DNA from: UBA8110 sp964597275
Lineage (GTDB): Bacteria; SAR324; NAC60-12
Length of the DNA: 14,170 nucleotides
Assembly (NCBI GenBank): GCA_964597275.1
Contig: CAZQXS010000096.1
Location: 1 to 14,170 of the forward strand
Reading direction: 5' to 3'
Each line of letters begins with the position of its first letter. Position 1 is the stretch's first letter. Positions 1-6,039 of this stretch are shown here, one piece after another. A program made the position numbers and the translations under genes. The notes under the pieces are model-generated. The model was not told the origin of the DNA and searched no databases. It saw only the letters and a program-made list of their open reading frames with translations.

Positions 1-16
1 ATGCTATGGCTTCCCG

Positions 17-87
17 TTCCCCGTTCGTGCTGAGCGTGTCGAAGCATGGACGGGGCTCGCCCTTCGACAAGCTCAGGACGAACGGAG
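17..87. repeat. 71-bp palindromic repeat, copy 1
   Basis: The arms at 21-44 and 62-85 are inverted repeats that pair at 22 of 24 positions around a 17-nt loop (45-61). The left arm begins CCGTTCGTGCTGAGC and the right arm ends CAGGACGAACGG. The same element recurs at 7611-7681, with 65 of 71 positions identical by my count. It lies beyond the 3' end of the minus-strand Nudix gene, so its transcript could fold into a long hairpin and act as an mRNA 3' end or stabiliser, as REP/BIME-type elements do. I see no direct repeats flanking it and no T-tract typical of an intrinsic terminator. Confidence 0.85.
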
Positions 88-135
88 ATTTCGCAAACAG
101 GTAATGCCAGCATGCAATACCGCACCACTGCGGGT

Positions 136-1017
136 TCAGGCACAGCCCCCGGTCCGGAGGCCGAGGACGATTTCAGAATAATGCGGATGCTCTGGTGTGA
201 GAATGCCGTGCCGCACAAAAAAGTCAATGATGACGAGGTTGCAGTTGAGCTTGACCTCGTCGGTGTCGGCAACCAGCCGCACCACCTCCCCGATGGGCAA
301 CAGCTCAAAATCCTCCACCTCGCCATCTGTGTTCTCCGGCTCAAAATCCTCCGGGAGTTCCAAGTCGTAGGTGAAGAGCAGGTCGCGCTTGATGAGACCG
401 TAGTGATCCATGAAGACGGTGACGAAGCCGTTGGGGCGGCAGCGTTGCGCGAGCGATTCCGGGATTCCGGCTTCTTCCCAGCATTCCCGGATGGCGACCT
501 CCCACGCGCTTTGTCCTGCCGTGAGTCCGCCTGCCACGAGGTGGTCAAGGTAGCCCGGATAGTGCGGACGGTCCTTGGCGCGTCGGGCGATCCACATCCA
601 GAGGCCGTCCGGTTTTTGCACAAAGCCGTTGAGGTGGATGCCGTAGCTGCAAATCCCCAGCGGCTGGGCGGCGGCGCGTTCCACGAGCATCAGCGGTTCG
701 TTGTCAAAGCGCGTGGACACGCGGTACAATTCGTCCCGCCAGCCCGGAATCCAGCCGCGCTCCCGCCACTCTGCCAGCACCGCGCCCACCGCGTCCGTGC
801 GGGCCTCCGGTGTGGCAAGTGCATCTTGGATGCGCACTCCATCCTCCGTCACTGCAAACACCGCGTCGTGTTCCCGGAAGCGCGGCAGGTGGTCTTTGGG
901 CACCCAGCCCACCGGGATGTCGCCAATGCGCAAGGGCGCAAAGTTGGAGAGGTCGCGGGTGTTGCAACGCTGCACCCAGCGCTGGAGGTTGTGTTCGGAA
1001 TTCTGGGGATTGTTCAT
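136..1017 (-). CDS. DUF4743-domain Nudix hydrolase (Tnr3 N-terminal type)
   Basis: The 293-residue protein has an N-terminal DUF4743-like half (about 10-125) and a C-terminal Nudix fold (about 125-275). The Nudix box spans 163-185 (GGLTAGQ...RECWEEAGI). The metal-binding REcwEEaG core is intact, but the first Glu of the classic Gx5E segment is Gln169, which I believe is common in this subfamily. Homologous architecture is fused to thiamine pyrophosphokinase in yeast Tnr3 and stands alone in plants and bacteria. Members hydrolyse oxidised or damaged thiamine diphosphate analogues or other nucleoside-diphosphate-like compounds, so thiamine-diphosphate repair is a reasonable inference rather than proof. 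I chose the ATG at 1017 because family similarity begins there and a promoter-like pair ends about 17 nt upstream. An in-frame ATG at 1101 would add 28 residues of unrelated sequence overlapping that promoter. The gene is divergent from the downstream operon. Confidence 0.88.
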   Translation of the reverse strand: MNNPQNSEHNLQRWVQRCNTRDLSNFAPLRIGDIPVGWVPKDHLPRFREHDAVFAVTEDGVRIQDALATPEARTDAVGAVLAEWRERGWIPGWRDELYRVSTRFDNEPLMLVERAAAQPLGICSYGIHLNGFVQKPDGLWMWIARRAKDRPHYPGYLDHLVAGGLTAGQSAWEVAIRECWEEAGIPESLAQRCRPNGFVTVFMDHYGLIKRDLLFTYDLELPEDFEPENTDGEVEDFELLPIGEVVRLVADTDEVKLNCNLVIIDFFVRHGILTPEHPHYSEIVLGLRTGGCA

Positions 1018-1040
1018 AAGCCGTCCGGTCTGTTGAGAGA

Positions 1041-1069
1041 ACTTTAGGCCGAATTTGGAGAAAGCACAA
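1041..1069 (-). promoter_or_regulatory. Putative sigma70 promoter for the Nudix gene
   Basis: Read on the minus strand, a -35-like TTGTGC (1064-1069) is followed after 17 nt by a -10-like TAAAGT (1041-1046). Transcription would start near 1034, giving a leader of roughly 17 nt before the ATG at 1017. The match is moderate (3/6 and 4/6), but the spacing is ideal. Confidence 0.4.
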
Positions 1070-1124
1070 CGAAAAATCCCGAAAAAACCGGGTCCGCACA
1101 AGCGGGGAGGTCGCCTGAAACGAC

Positions 1125-1153
1125 TTGCGATATTGGCCCTGAAACCCTACGCT
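1125..1153 (+). promoter_or_regulatory. Weak candidate promoter for the rodZ-murB-ftsQ operon
   Basis: TTGCGA (1125-1130) is followed after 17 nt by TACGCT (1148-1153). The matches to sigma70 consensus are 4/6 and 3/6. It lies in the only non-coding stretch ahead of the seven-gene run, so a promoter must lie in or near this region unless transcription reads in from elsewhere. The exact element is uncertain. Confidence 0.25.
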
Positions 1154-1168
1154 TGGCAGGTGGGCAAG

Positions 1169-1190
1169 CCACTTGCACACTTTCAAGTGG
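1169..1190 (+). promoter_or_regulatory. Leader hairpin upstream of the operon's first gene
   Basis: CCACTTG (1169-1175) and CAAGTGG (1184-1190) form a perfect 7-bp inverted repeat around an 8-nt loop, 46 nt before the first start codon. A competing pairing, GCTTG (1151-1155) with CAAGC (1165-1169), shares a base with it, so two mutually exclusive hairpins are possible. It could be an operator or a leader structure. No T-tract follows, so it does not look like a simple terminator. Confidence 0.35.
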
Positions 1191-1236
1191 AGCCTCCTCT
1201 CCTTTGCCTCACAAGGCTGATTCCAAACGAGCGCCC

Positions 1237-1575
1237 ATGAAGTCGTTGCTCCAGCAGCGGGTACGCCAGTTTCTTGTCCACTCCTTCTTGTACTACCATT
1301 TGGGAGATTCCGTGATTTCGGATGCCAAGTACGACCGGATTTGCCAGGAATTGGGAACCTTGCTGGAGGCGCATCCGCAGCTTGAGGTGCCCTACCGCGA
1401 ACTCACCGAACAGGCGTTGGGAACCGAGGCATCTGGCTACACGATCCGCAAGTTCCCGCCCCCAATTGTCAGTGCCGCCCTCCACCTGCTCTATCAAGCC
1501 CGCCACCGGGCGCACCTGAGTCTCACGGAGTTTCTGGCGCGGCAGGGCTACCGCACTGCAGAGGCAGGCGCATGA
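1237..1575 (+). CDS. Small LigA-related protein (NAD-DNA ligase Ia-like domain)
   Basis: This 112-residue protein carries a segment at about 19-50, YYHLGDSVISDAKYDRICQE onward, that closely resembles the N-terminal Ia domain of NAD-dependent DNA ligase. The family pattern is Y, G or D, x, x, I, S, D, x, x, Y, D, x, L, x, x, L, E, then P. In LigA this domain contacts the NMN half of NAD. There is no adenylation domain, no KxDG lysine, no OB fold and no BRCT domain, so it cannot be a ligase by itself. Families annotated 'LigA-related protein' exist, but their role is unknown to me. The ATG at 1237 is preferred because upstream in-frame sequence is low-quality leader DNA. No convincing Shine-Dalgarno is visible. 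Its stop overlaps the next start as ATGA, so translation is probably coupled to rodZ. The domain call is good; the function is unknown. Confidence 0.75.
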   Translation: MKSLLQQRVRQFLVHSFLYYHLGDSVISDAKYDRICQELGTLLEAHPQLEVPYRELTEQALGTEASGYTIRKFPPPIVSAALHLLYQARHRAHLSLTEFLARQGYRTAEAGA

Positions 1576-2660
1576 GCGAAGCCGTCTCCAACGCTCCGGA
1601 CACTCCGGACACCGAAACCCTCGAACAGCTTGGCGCGGAACTGCGCCAGCGCCGCGAACAGGCGGGCTACTCGCTCAGCGAAATCGCGGACGCCATCCGC
1701 ATCAATCAGGAAGTGCTGACTGCGATCGAAGGCGGTCAGGTGGACTACGGCCCCGGACAGACCTTCATCCGGGGGTTCATGCGCTCCTACGCCCGCTTCC
1801 TCGACATGGACCCGCAGGCTCTTCAGGAACGCCTGAACGCCATCATGGGCGTGGAGAGCAAAACCGCGCCGCATCCCATCCTGCCCGTGCAGGAAATCAT
1901 CAAGGGCGACCAGCGCTCCAAAAGCCGCTGGGTGTGGGCGGTGGCGGCGGTCGTGATCATTGGGGCAGCGGTCGCATGGTACCTGTTTGCATTCCAGATG
2001 CCCGCCGGAACCTCGGAAACTGCTGCTGTGGTGGAACCCGAGCCTGCGCCTGAAGTCACGCCGGAACCGCAAGCTCCGGTACAAGTCACGGAGCGCGCTG
2101 AAGCCCCGCAGGCCACGGAGTCTGCTGATGAACAGGCCGCAGTGGTTCCAGAAGCGGCCACAGAGCCGACGGTTGAGGAAGTCGCTGTTGCTCCGGAGTC
2201 GGTTTCCGAGGAAGCGGTGGTGTCGGAAAGCGTGGCGGAAACGGTCACGGAGGTGGTGCCTGCTCCCGAACCGGAAGGGCAAGCGACTGAGGGCGAACCA
2301 ACCGTTGAGGCCGAAGCGATCCCTCCAGCGGAAGCTGATGCGGAGGTGACGGAAGCAACCGCAGCGGAGGAAGCGGCGGCAGCCAGCATTGCAGGAGCAC
2401 AGGCGGCAACTCCCGGACTGCAACTCACGGTGGACGCCCACGAGCAGGTGTGGATTTCGCTGGAAATTGATGGGAAAACCGGAGTGGACGTGTTGTTGGA
2501 GGAAGGGGACACCTACGAGTGGGAGGCCGATGAACGCTATGTCCTCACGGTGGGGAACGTCCACAGCGTGAAGGTGAAGCTCAACGGACAGCCCCTGACG
2601 CTGGACACCTCCAAGGACTTGCTGTTGAACCGCGTCCTTGACGCTTCGCTCCTGAACTGA
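1572..2660 (+). CDS. rodZ: RodZ-like cytoskeletal/cell-shape protein
   Basis: The 362-residue protein has the full RodZ layout. A cytoplasmic helix-turn-helix domain (HTH_25 type) spans about 17-78 (LGAELRQRREQAGYSLSEIA). It is followed by a basic juxtamembrane stretch (111-119) and one transmembrane helix (about 120-140). A long Ala/Glu/Pro/Val periplasmic linker (about 143-280) leads to a C-terminal DUF4115 beta domain (about 283-355). RodZ links MreB filaments to the elongation machinery through the HTH domain and the periplasmic part. The linker is unusually acidic, with no Lys and a single Arg by my reading. The start overlaps the preceding stop (ATGA), and the radical SAM gene begins directly after the stop. 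mreB is not in the window, so MreB partnership is assumed from the family. Confidence 0.88.
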   Translation: MSEAVSNAPDTPDTETLEQLGAELRQRREQAGYSLSEIADAIRINQEVLTAIEGGQVDYGPGQTFIRGFMRSYARFLDMDPQALQERLNAIMGVESKTAPHPILPVQEIIKGDQRSKSRWVWAVAAVVIIGAAVAWYLFAFQMPAGTSETAAVVEPEPAPEVTPEPQAPVQVTERAEAPQATESADEQAAVVPEAATEPTVEEVAVAPESVSEEAVVSESVAETVTEVVPAPEPEGQATEGEPTVEAEAIPPAEADAEVTEATAAEEAAAASIAGAQAATPGLQLTVDAHEQVWISLEIDGKTGVDVLLEEGDTYEWEADERYVLTVGNVHSVKVKLNGQPLTLDTSKDLLLNRVLDASLLN

Positions 2661-3689
2661 ATGCGCACCAGTTCTGGGCGACAAGTGACGAGTCACGAGC
2701 GAGCGAGCCCCCTTGACCTCCCCCAGTTTCTGCACGGCAAACGCTACCACCCGCTCAGCCAGCACTACCGCGAGCGCTTTGGCACCAAGGTCTTCAAGGT
2801 CAGCGTCTCGGTGGCAGAAACCTGTCCCAACCGCGAGGGCATGGGCGGGATGCAGGTTTGCGTGTTCTGCGATGAATGGGGGTCTGCGGCCTACCACCAG
2901 CACCGCGACCTGCCCCTGCGCGAGCAAATCCGGGTGAACCGCGAGGCCATCCGCCGACGCTACCGGGCCGAGCGTTTTCTTGTCTATTTTCAGGCGTACA
3001 CCAACACCTTTGGGCGCATCCGCACCCTCCAGCAGCTTTACGAGGAGGCGCTGGCGGAGGAAGACGTGCTAGGCGTGGTGGTGGGCACCCGTCCGGATTG
3101 CCTGCCGCGAGCGGTTTTGCGGACGATGGAAGCCTTTGCCCGCGAGCGTTACCTGTCGGTGGAACTGGGGGTGCAGACGCTGGACGATGCGCAGTTGCGG
3201 TTTCTCTCGCGGGGGCACGACCGTGCCTGTTCGCTGGAGGCCATCCGCAAGCTCAAGGCGCTGCCGGACGTGAACCTCTGCGTGCATCTCATGTTTGGGC
3301 TTCCGGGAGAAACCGACGCACAACTGCGGGAAACCGCCGAGCTGCTGTCGGAATTGGGAGTGGATGGCGTGAAGCTGCACAATCTGCACGTTTTGCGAAA
3401 CACGCCGCTGGAGCAGCTTTTTGAAAACGGGGAGTTTGTTCCGGTCGAACTGGAGGAATACGCCCGCAAGGTCGCGGTGTTCTTGGAGCATCTCGCCCCG
3501 GAAATCGCGGTGCATCGGCTGGCGGCGGTGGCCTCGCGCTGGGACGAGCTGGTGGCTCCGGAGTGGACGCGGGAGAAGATGCGCCCCACGCAGTACATCG
3601 AGGATCATTTGGTTGCAATCAACACCTGGCAGGGACGGCTTTGGGGGTCGGCACTGCCAGAACGTCACACTCAGCAAGGAGAGATTTGA
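2661..3689 (+). CDS. TIGR01212/YhcC-type radical SAM protein
   Basis: The 342-residue protein has a radical SAM cluster motif CPNREG...CVFC with Cys55, Cys67 and Cys70, spaced Cx11Cx2C. The spacing differs from the common Cx3Cx2C but is typical of the YhcC family. Other family-like segments are FGTKVFKVSVS just before the cluster, YFQAYTNTFG (about 109-118), GTRPDCLP (142-149), LGVQT (169-173) and MFGLPGET (211-218). These enzymes bind a [4Fe-4S] cluster and cleave S-adenosylmethionine; the substrate of this family is not established as far as I know. The ATG at 2661 directly follows the rodZ TGA. The first ~20 residues look unlike the family, so a start at the GTG of codon 9 (2685) or slightly later is possible. 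Its TGA overlaps the TTG start of rsfS. Confidence 0.88.
   Translation: MRTSSGRQVTSHERASPLDLPQFLHGKRYHPLSQHYRERFGTKVFKVSVSVAETCPNREGMGGMQVCVFCDEWGSAAYHQHRDLPLREQIRVNREAIRRRYRAERFLVYFQAYTNTFGRIRTLQQLYEEALAEEDVLGVVVGTRPDCLPRAVLRTMEAFARERYLSVELGVQTLDDAQLRFLSRGHDRACSLEAIRKLKALPDVNLCVHLMFGLPGETDAQLRETAELLSELGVDGVKLHNLHVLRNTPLEQLFENGEFVPVELEEYARKVAVFLEHLAPEIAVHRLAAVASRWDELVAPEWTREKMRPTQYIEDHLVAINTWQGRLWGSALPERHTQQGEI
3676..3688 (+). promoter_or_regulatory. Shine-Dalgarno and TTG start of rsfS
   Basis: AAGGAG (3676-3681) lies 4 nt before TTG (3686-3688). This TTG overlaps the upstream TGA as TTGA. It fixes the rsfS start in preference to an ATG at 3563, which would add 41 residues encoded out of frame inside the radical SAM gene. 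Confidence 0.7.
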
Positions 3690-4042
3690 CGCTGGAAGGA
3701 GAGGATCGGGTCGCAAAAATCATCGAAGTCGCCCGCGATGCAAAAGCCCAGAACATGGTGCAGTTCGACGTGCGCGGAAAATCCGTGCTGACCGATTACG
3801 TGCTGATTTGCGAAGGACGCTCACAGGCGCACTGCCGGGGGGTGTGCGAGCGGGTGCGCGAAGGACTCAAGGAGCATGAGGTGCGTCCGGAAGGGCTGGA
3901 AGGCGAACGCGAGGGCAACTGGATTCTGATGGATTACGGCGATGCCCTGCTCCACATCTTCCACCCGGAAATCCGCAGCTATTACGACTTGGAAAAGTTG
4001 CACGAGGGCTGCGCCATGACGACCTGGGAAGACGAGGACTAG
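3686..4042 (+). CDS. rsfS: Ribosome silencing factor RsfS
   Basis: The 118-residue product fits the usual RsfS (DUF143/YbeB/Iojap) length. Family motifs are easy to see: FDVRGKSVLTDYVLICEGRS (about 27-46), WILMDYGDALLHIF (about 79-92) and the C-terminal RSYYDLEKL (about 97-105). RsfS binds ribosomal protein uL14 on the large subunit and blocks subunit joining, lowering translation when nutrients are short. The TTG start is supported by a Shine-Dalgarno and a 4-bp overlap with the radical SAM stop. The murB ATG follows its TAG without a gap. In many bacteria rsfS sits with nadD and rlmH; here it is embedded in an envelope operon. The identification is firm. Confidence 0.93.
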   Translation: MTLEGEDRVAKIIEVARDAKAQNMVQFDVRGKSVLTDYVLICEGRSQAHCRGVCERVREGLKEHEVRPEGLEGEREGNWILMDYGDALLHIFHPEIRSYYDLEKLHEGCAMTTWEDED

Positions 4043-5056
4043 ATGCCGCCCGGAACCGCAACGGCGGAGGCGGAGGGCCGAGCGGTCGTGGTTCCAGACT
4101 GGCGGGGGGCACTTGCGGAACTGCGGCTGAGTTCGCGCTTGCGCTGGAACGAGTCGCTGAAGCGGCTCAACACCTGGCGCATCGGTGGGGTAGCCGATTG
4201 TGTGGTGGATGTGCAGACGCAGGACGACCTTGTGCGGCTCCTGCCCTTCATCCGGGAGCATCGGGTGCCGTGGGCGGTGATCGGCAAGGGGTCGAACCTG
4301 CTCGTGCCGGACGCAGGCTGGCGGGGGATTGTGCTGCACTTGGGCAAGGGCTTCAAGGACTGGAAACCGCTGGAAGCCCCCCGGACGGTGCGGGTGGGCG
4401 CGGCGCTGGCGGACGTGACCTTTGCCCAGCGTTGCATCGAACCCGGCTGGGGCGGCATGGAGTTTCTCGTGGGAGTGCCCGGAACCCTTGGCGGGGCGGT
4501 GGCGATGAACGCCGGAGCGCACGGCGGGGAAGTCGTGGATTTTCTGCGGGAGGTTTGTTGGCTGGACATGGACGGCGTCACCCATCAAGCTCCTGTTGAG
4601 GCAATTGAGTTCCGCTATCGCTTTTCGACCCTCAACGCCCGCAACGGAGTGGTTGTGACCCACGCCACCTTCGAGTTGCACGAGTCCGCATCTGCGGAAG
4701 TCCGCGAGCAGGTGGAGGCGTGCTTGCGCTTCAGAGAGGAAAAGCAGCCGCGCAACCAGCCGAATTGCGGATCCGTTTTCAAAAATCCGGAGGGCGATCA
4801 CGCTGCCCGCCTGATTGAGGCGTCCGGACTGAAGGGGACGGTGCGCGGCGGAATGCAGATCAGTCCGCTGCACGCGAACTTCATCGTGAATCTGGGGGCA
4901 GGCACGGCAGCCGATGCGCTCGCCCTGATGGAGCAGGCGCAGGAGCAGGTGTTCCGGGATCACGGCATTCGTTTGGAGCCGGAAGTGCAGCACCTCAAGG
5001 CGTTGCCCTTTGAAACGCTTGTGCCGTCTCCGGCGTTGGTCAATCCTGTTTCCTAA
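4043..5056 (+). CDS. murB: UDP-N-acetylenolpyruvoylglucosamine reductase MurB
   Basis: MurB reduces the enolpyruvyl group of UDP-GlcNAc-enolpyruvate with NADPH and FAD to make UDP-MurNAc, the second committed step of peptidoglycan precursor synthesis in the cytoplasm. The 337-residue sequence shows NTWRIGG (43-49), the FAD-binding segment GKGSNLLV (81-88) and GVPGTLGGAVAMNAGAHGGE (144-163). It also has YRFS (192-195), GSVFKNP (243-249) with the proton-donor Ser244, and LEPEV (311-315) with Glu314 as the expected catalytic acid. The compact length and the GSVFKNP form suggest the shorter type II class. The ATG abuts the rsfS stop (TAGATG), and ftsQ begins 32 bp after the murB stop. A murB-ftsQ pair is a standard division/cell-wall cluster arrangement. 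Confidence 0.95.
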   Translation: MPPGTATAEAEGRAVVVPDWRGALAELRLSSRLRWNESLKRLNTWRIGGVADCVVDVQTQDDLVRLLPFIREHRVPWAVIGKGSNLLVPDAGWRGIVLHLGKGFKDWKPLEAPRTVRVGAALADVTFAQRCIEPGWGGMEFLVGVPGTLGGAVAMNAGAHGGEVVDFLREVCWLDMDGVTHQAPVEAIEFRYRFSTLNARNGVVVTHATFELHESASAEVREQVEACLRFREEKQPRNQPNCGSVFKNPEGDHAARLIEASGLKGTVRGGMQISPLHANFIVNLGAGTAADALALMEQAQEQVFRDHGIRLEPEVQHLKALPFETLVPSPALVNPVS

Positions 5057-5088
5057 CCCGCATTGCAGCAGGGACGCTGCAAGCCACC

Positions 5089-6039
5089 ATGCAGGATCTG
5101 AAAGAACACACCAATCGGCGCACTCCCCGCCACCCCAAGTCGCGGGCGCGGCTCAATGTGAGGGGGGGCGGCTCTGCGGTGGTCACAGGCCCGGCCAAGC
5201 GCCGGACGCCTGTGGTGTCGCCGCTCACCAAGGCTTTCTGGACCCGGCTGTTTGCCACGGACGACCCAGTGGAGTTCCGGCACCTCCTCCGAGGACTGGT
5301 GCTGACTCTCAGTTCCACGCTGGTGCTGGGGGCGGTGGGCTGGCTGGCGTGGGGCACGGCCCTGGTGGCGATTCCCTACTTTCAGCAACCCCTCAAGGAC
5401 ATCCGCATCCACGGACTGAACCGGCTTACCAAGCAGGAGTTGCTGGCTGGCGCAGGACTGAAGCCCGGAGAAGCGCTGCTCGACATCAATCCCTACGAAC
5501 TCGCCACCCGCTTGCGGGCGCATCCACTAGTCCGCGAGGTGGACCTGCGCCGACAGTTTCCCCAGCGCCTCCACCTCAGCATTCAGGAGCATCAACCCGT
5601 GGCTCGCTTGCAAGTGGGCGGCGAGGTGTTCCTGGTGGACTCCGAACAGCGCATCCTCCAGCGCCTCTCCAGTGAACGCTTTTTGGCAGAAGACGCCCGC
5701 CTGTTGCTGGTGACGGGGCTGCGCACCCAAGCGTTGCAGCCCGGAATGCAACTGCACTCTCCCGTGCTGGCGCAAGGGCTGGAGATTTTGCAGGAACTCC
5801 AGGCCATGCCGCAGGATACCCGCACCGCCTTGCGGGTGGATGTGTCGGAACCGCAGAACCTCAAGCTGGTGGTGTCGGTGGAGGGGAGCCGCAAGCCCTT
5901 GGAGGTGCAGCTTGGCGGACTTGGATTTGCCAGCCGCGTGGAGCAGTTCCGCAAGCTCTACCCCTCATTGCTGGGAACGCTGAAGAAGCCGCAGATGGTG
6001 GACCTGCGGCATCCCGATCGCGTGAGCCTGCTCCAGTGA
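5089..6039 (+). CDS. ftsQ: Cell division protein FtsQ/DivIB
   Basis: The 316-residue protein has a basic cytoplasmic N-terminus (1-65, Arg/Lys rich) and a single transmembrane helix (about 70-95). A POTRA domain follows (about 101-169, starting IRIHGLNRLTKQELLAGAGL, with HPLVREVDLRRQFPQRL at 145-161). A C-terminal FtsQ domain (about 170-310) completes it. FtsQ is the scaffold that recruits FtsB and FtsL to the divisome. An FtsB/DivIC-like gene lies about 6 kb downstream in the same window. The gene directly follows murB, as in many dcw clusters. The ATG at 5089 has only a weak ribosome-binding site. Its stop overlaps the next start as GTGA, suggesting translational coupling. Confidence 0.93.
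   Translation: MQDLKEHTNRRTPRHPKSRARLNVRGGGSAVVTGPAKRRTPVVSPLTKAFWTRLFATDDPVEFRHLLRGLVLTLSSTLVLGAVGWLAWGTALVAIPYFQQPLKDIRIHGLNRLTKQELLAGAGLKPGEALLDINPYELATRLRAHPLVREVDLRRQFPQRLHLSIQEHQPVARLQVGGEVFLVDSEQRILQRLSSERFLAEDARLLLVTGLRTQALQPGMQLHSPVLAQGLEILQELQAMPQDTRTALRVDVSEPQNLKLVVSVEGSRKPLEVQLGGLGFASRVEQFRKLYPSLLGTLKKPQMVDLRHPDRVSLLQ

Noticed and set aside
46..1047. Long plus-strand open frame opposite the Nudix gene
   Set aside because: It is antisense to a protein with clear DUF4743 and Nudix motifs. Its own translation has no recognisable domain, and it is explained by high GC.
1548..2927. 459-codon minus-strand open frame over rodZ
   Set aside because: It is the Arg/His-rich antisense translation of rodZ and the start of the radical SAM gene, with no domain or start signals.
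3821..4993. 390-codon minus-strand open frame over rsfS and murB
   Set aside because: It is antisense to two firmly identified genes; composition is typical of shadow frames.
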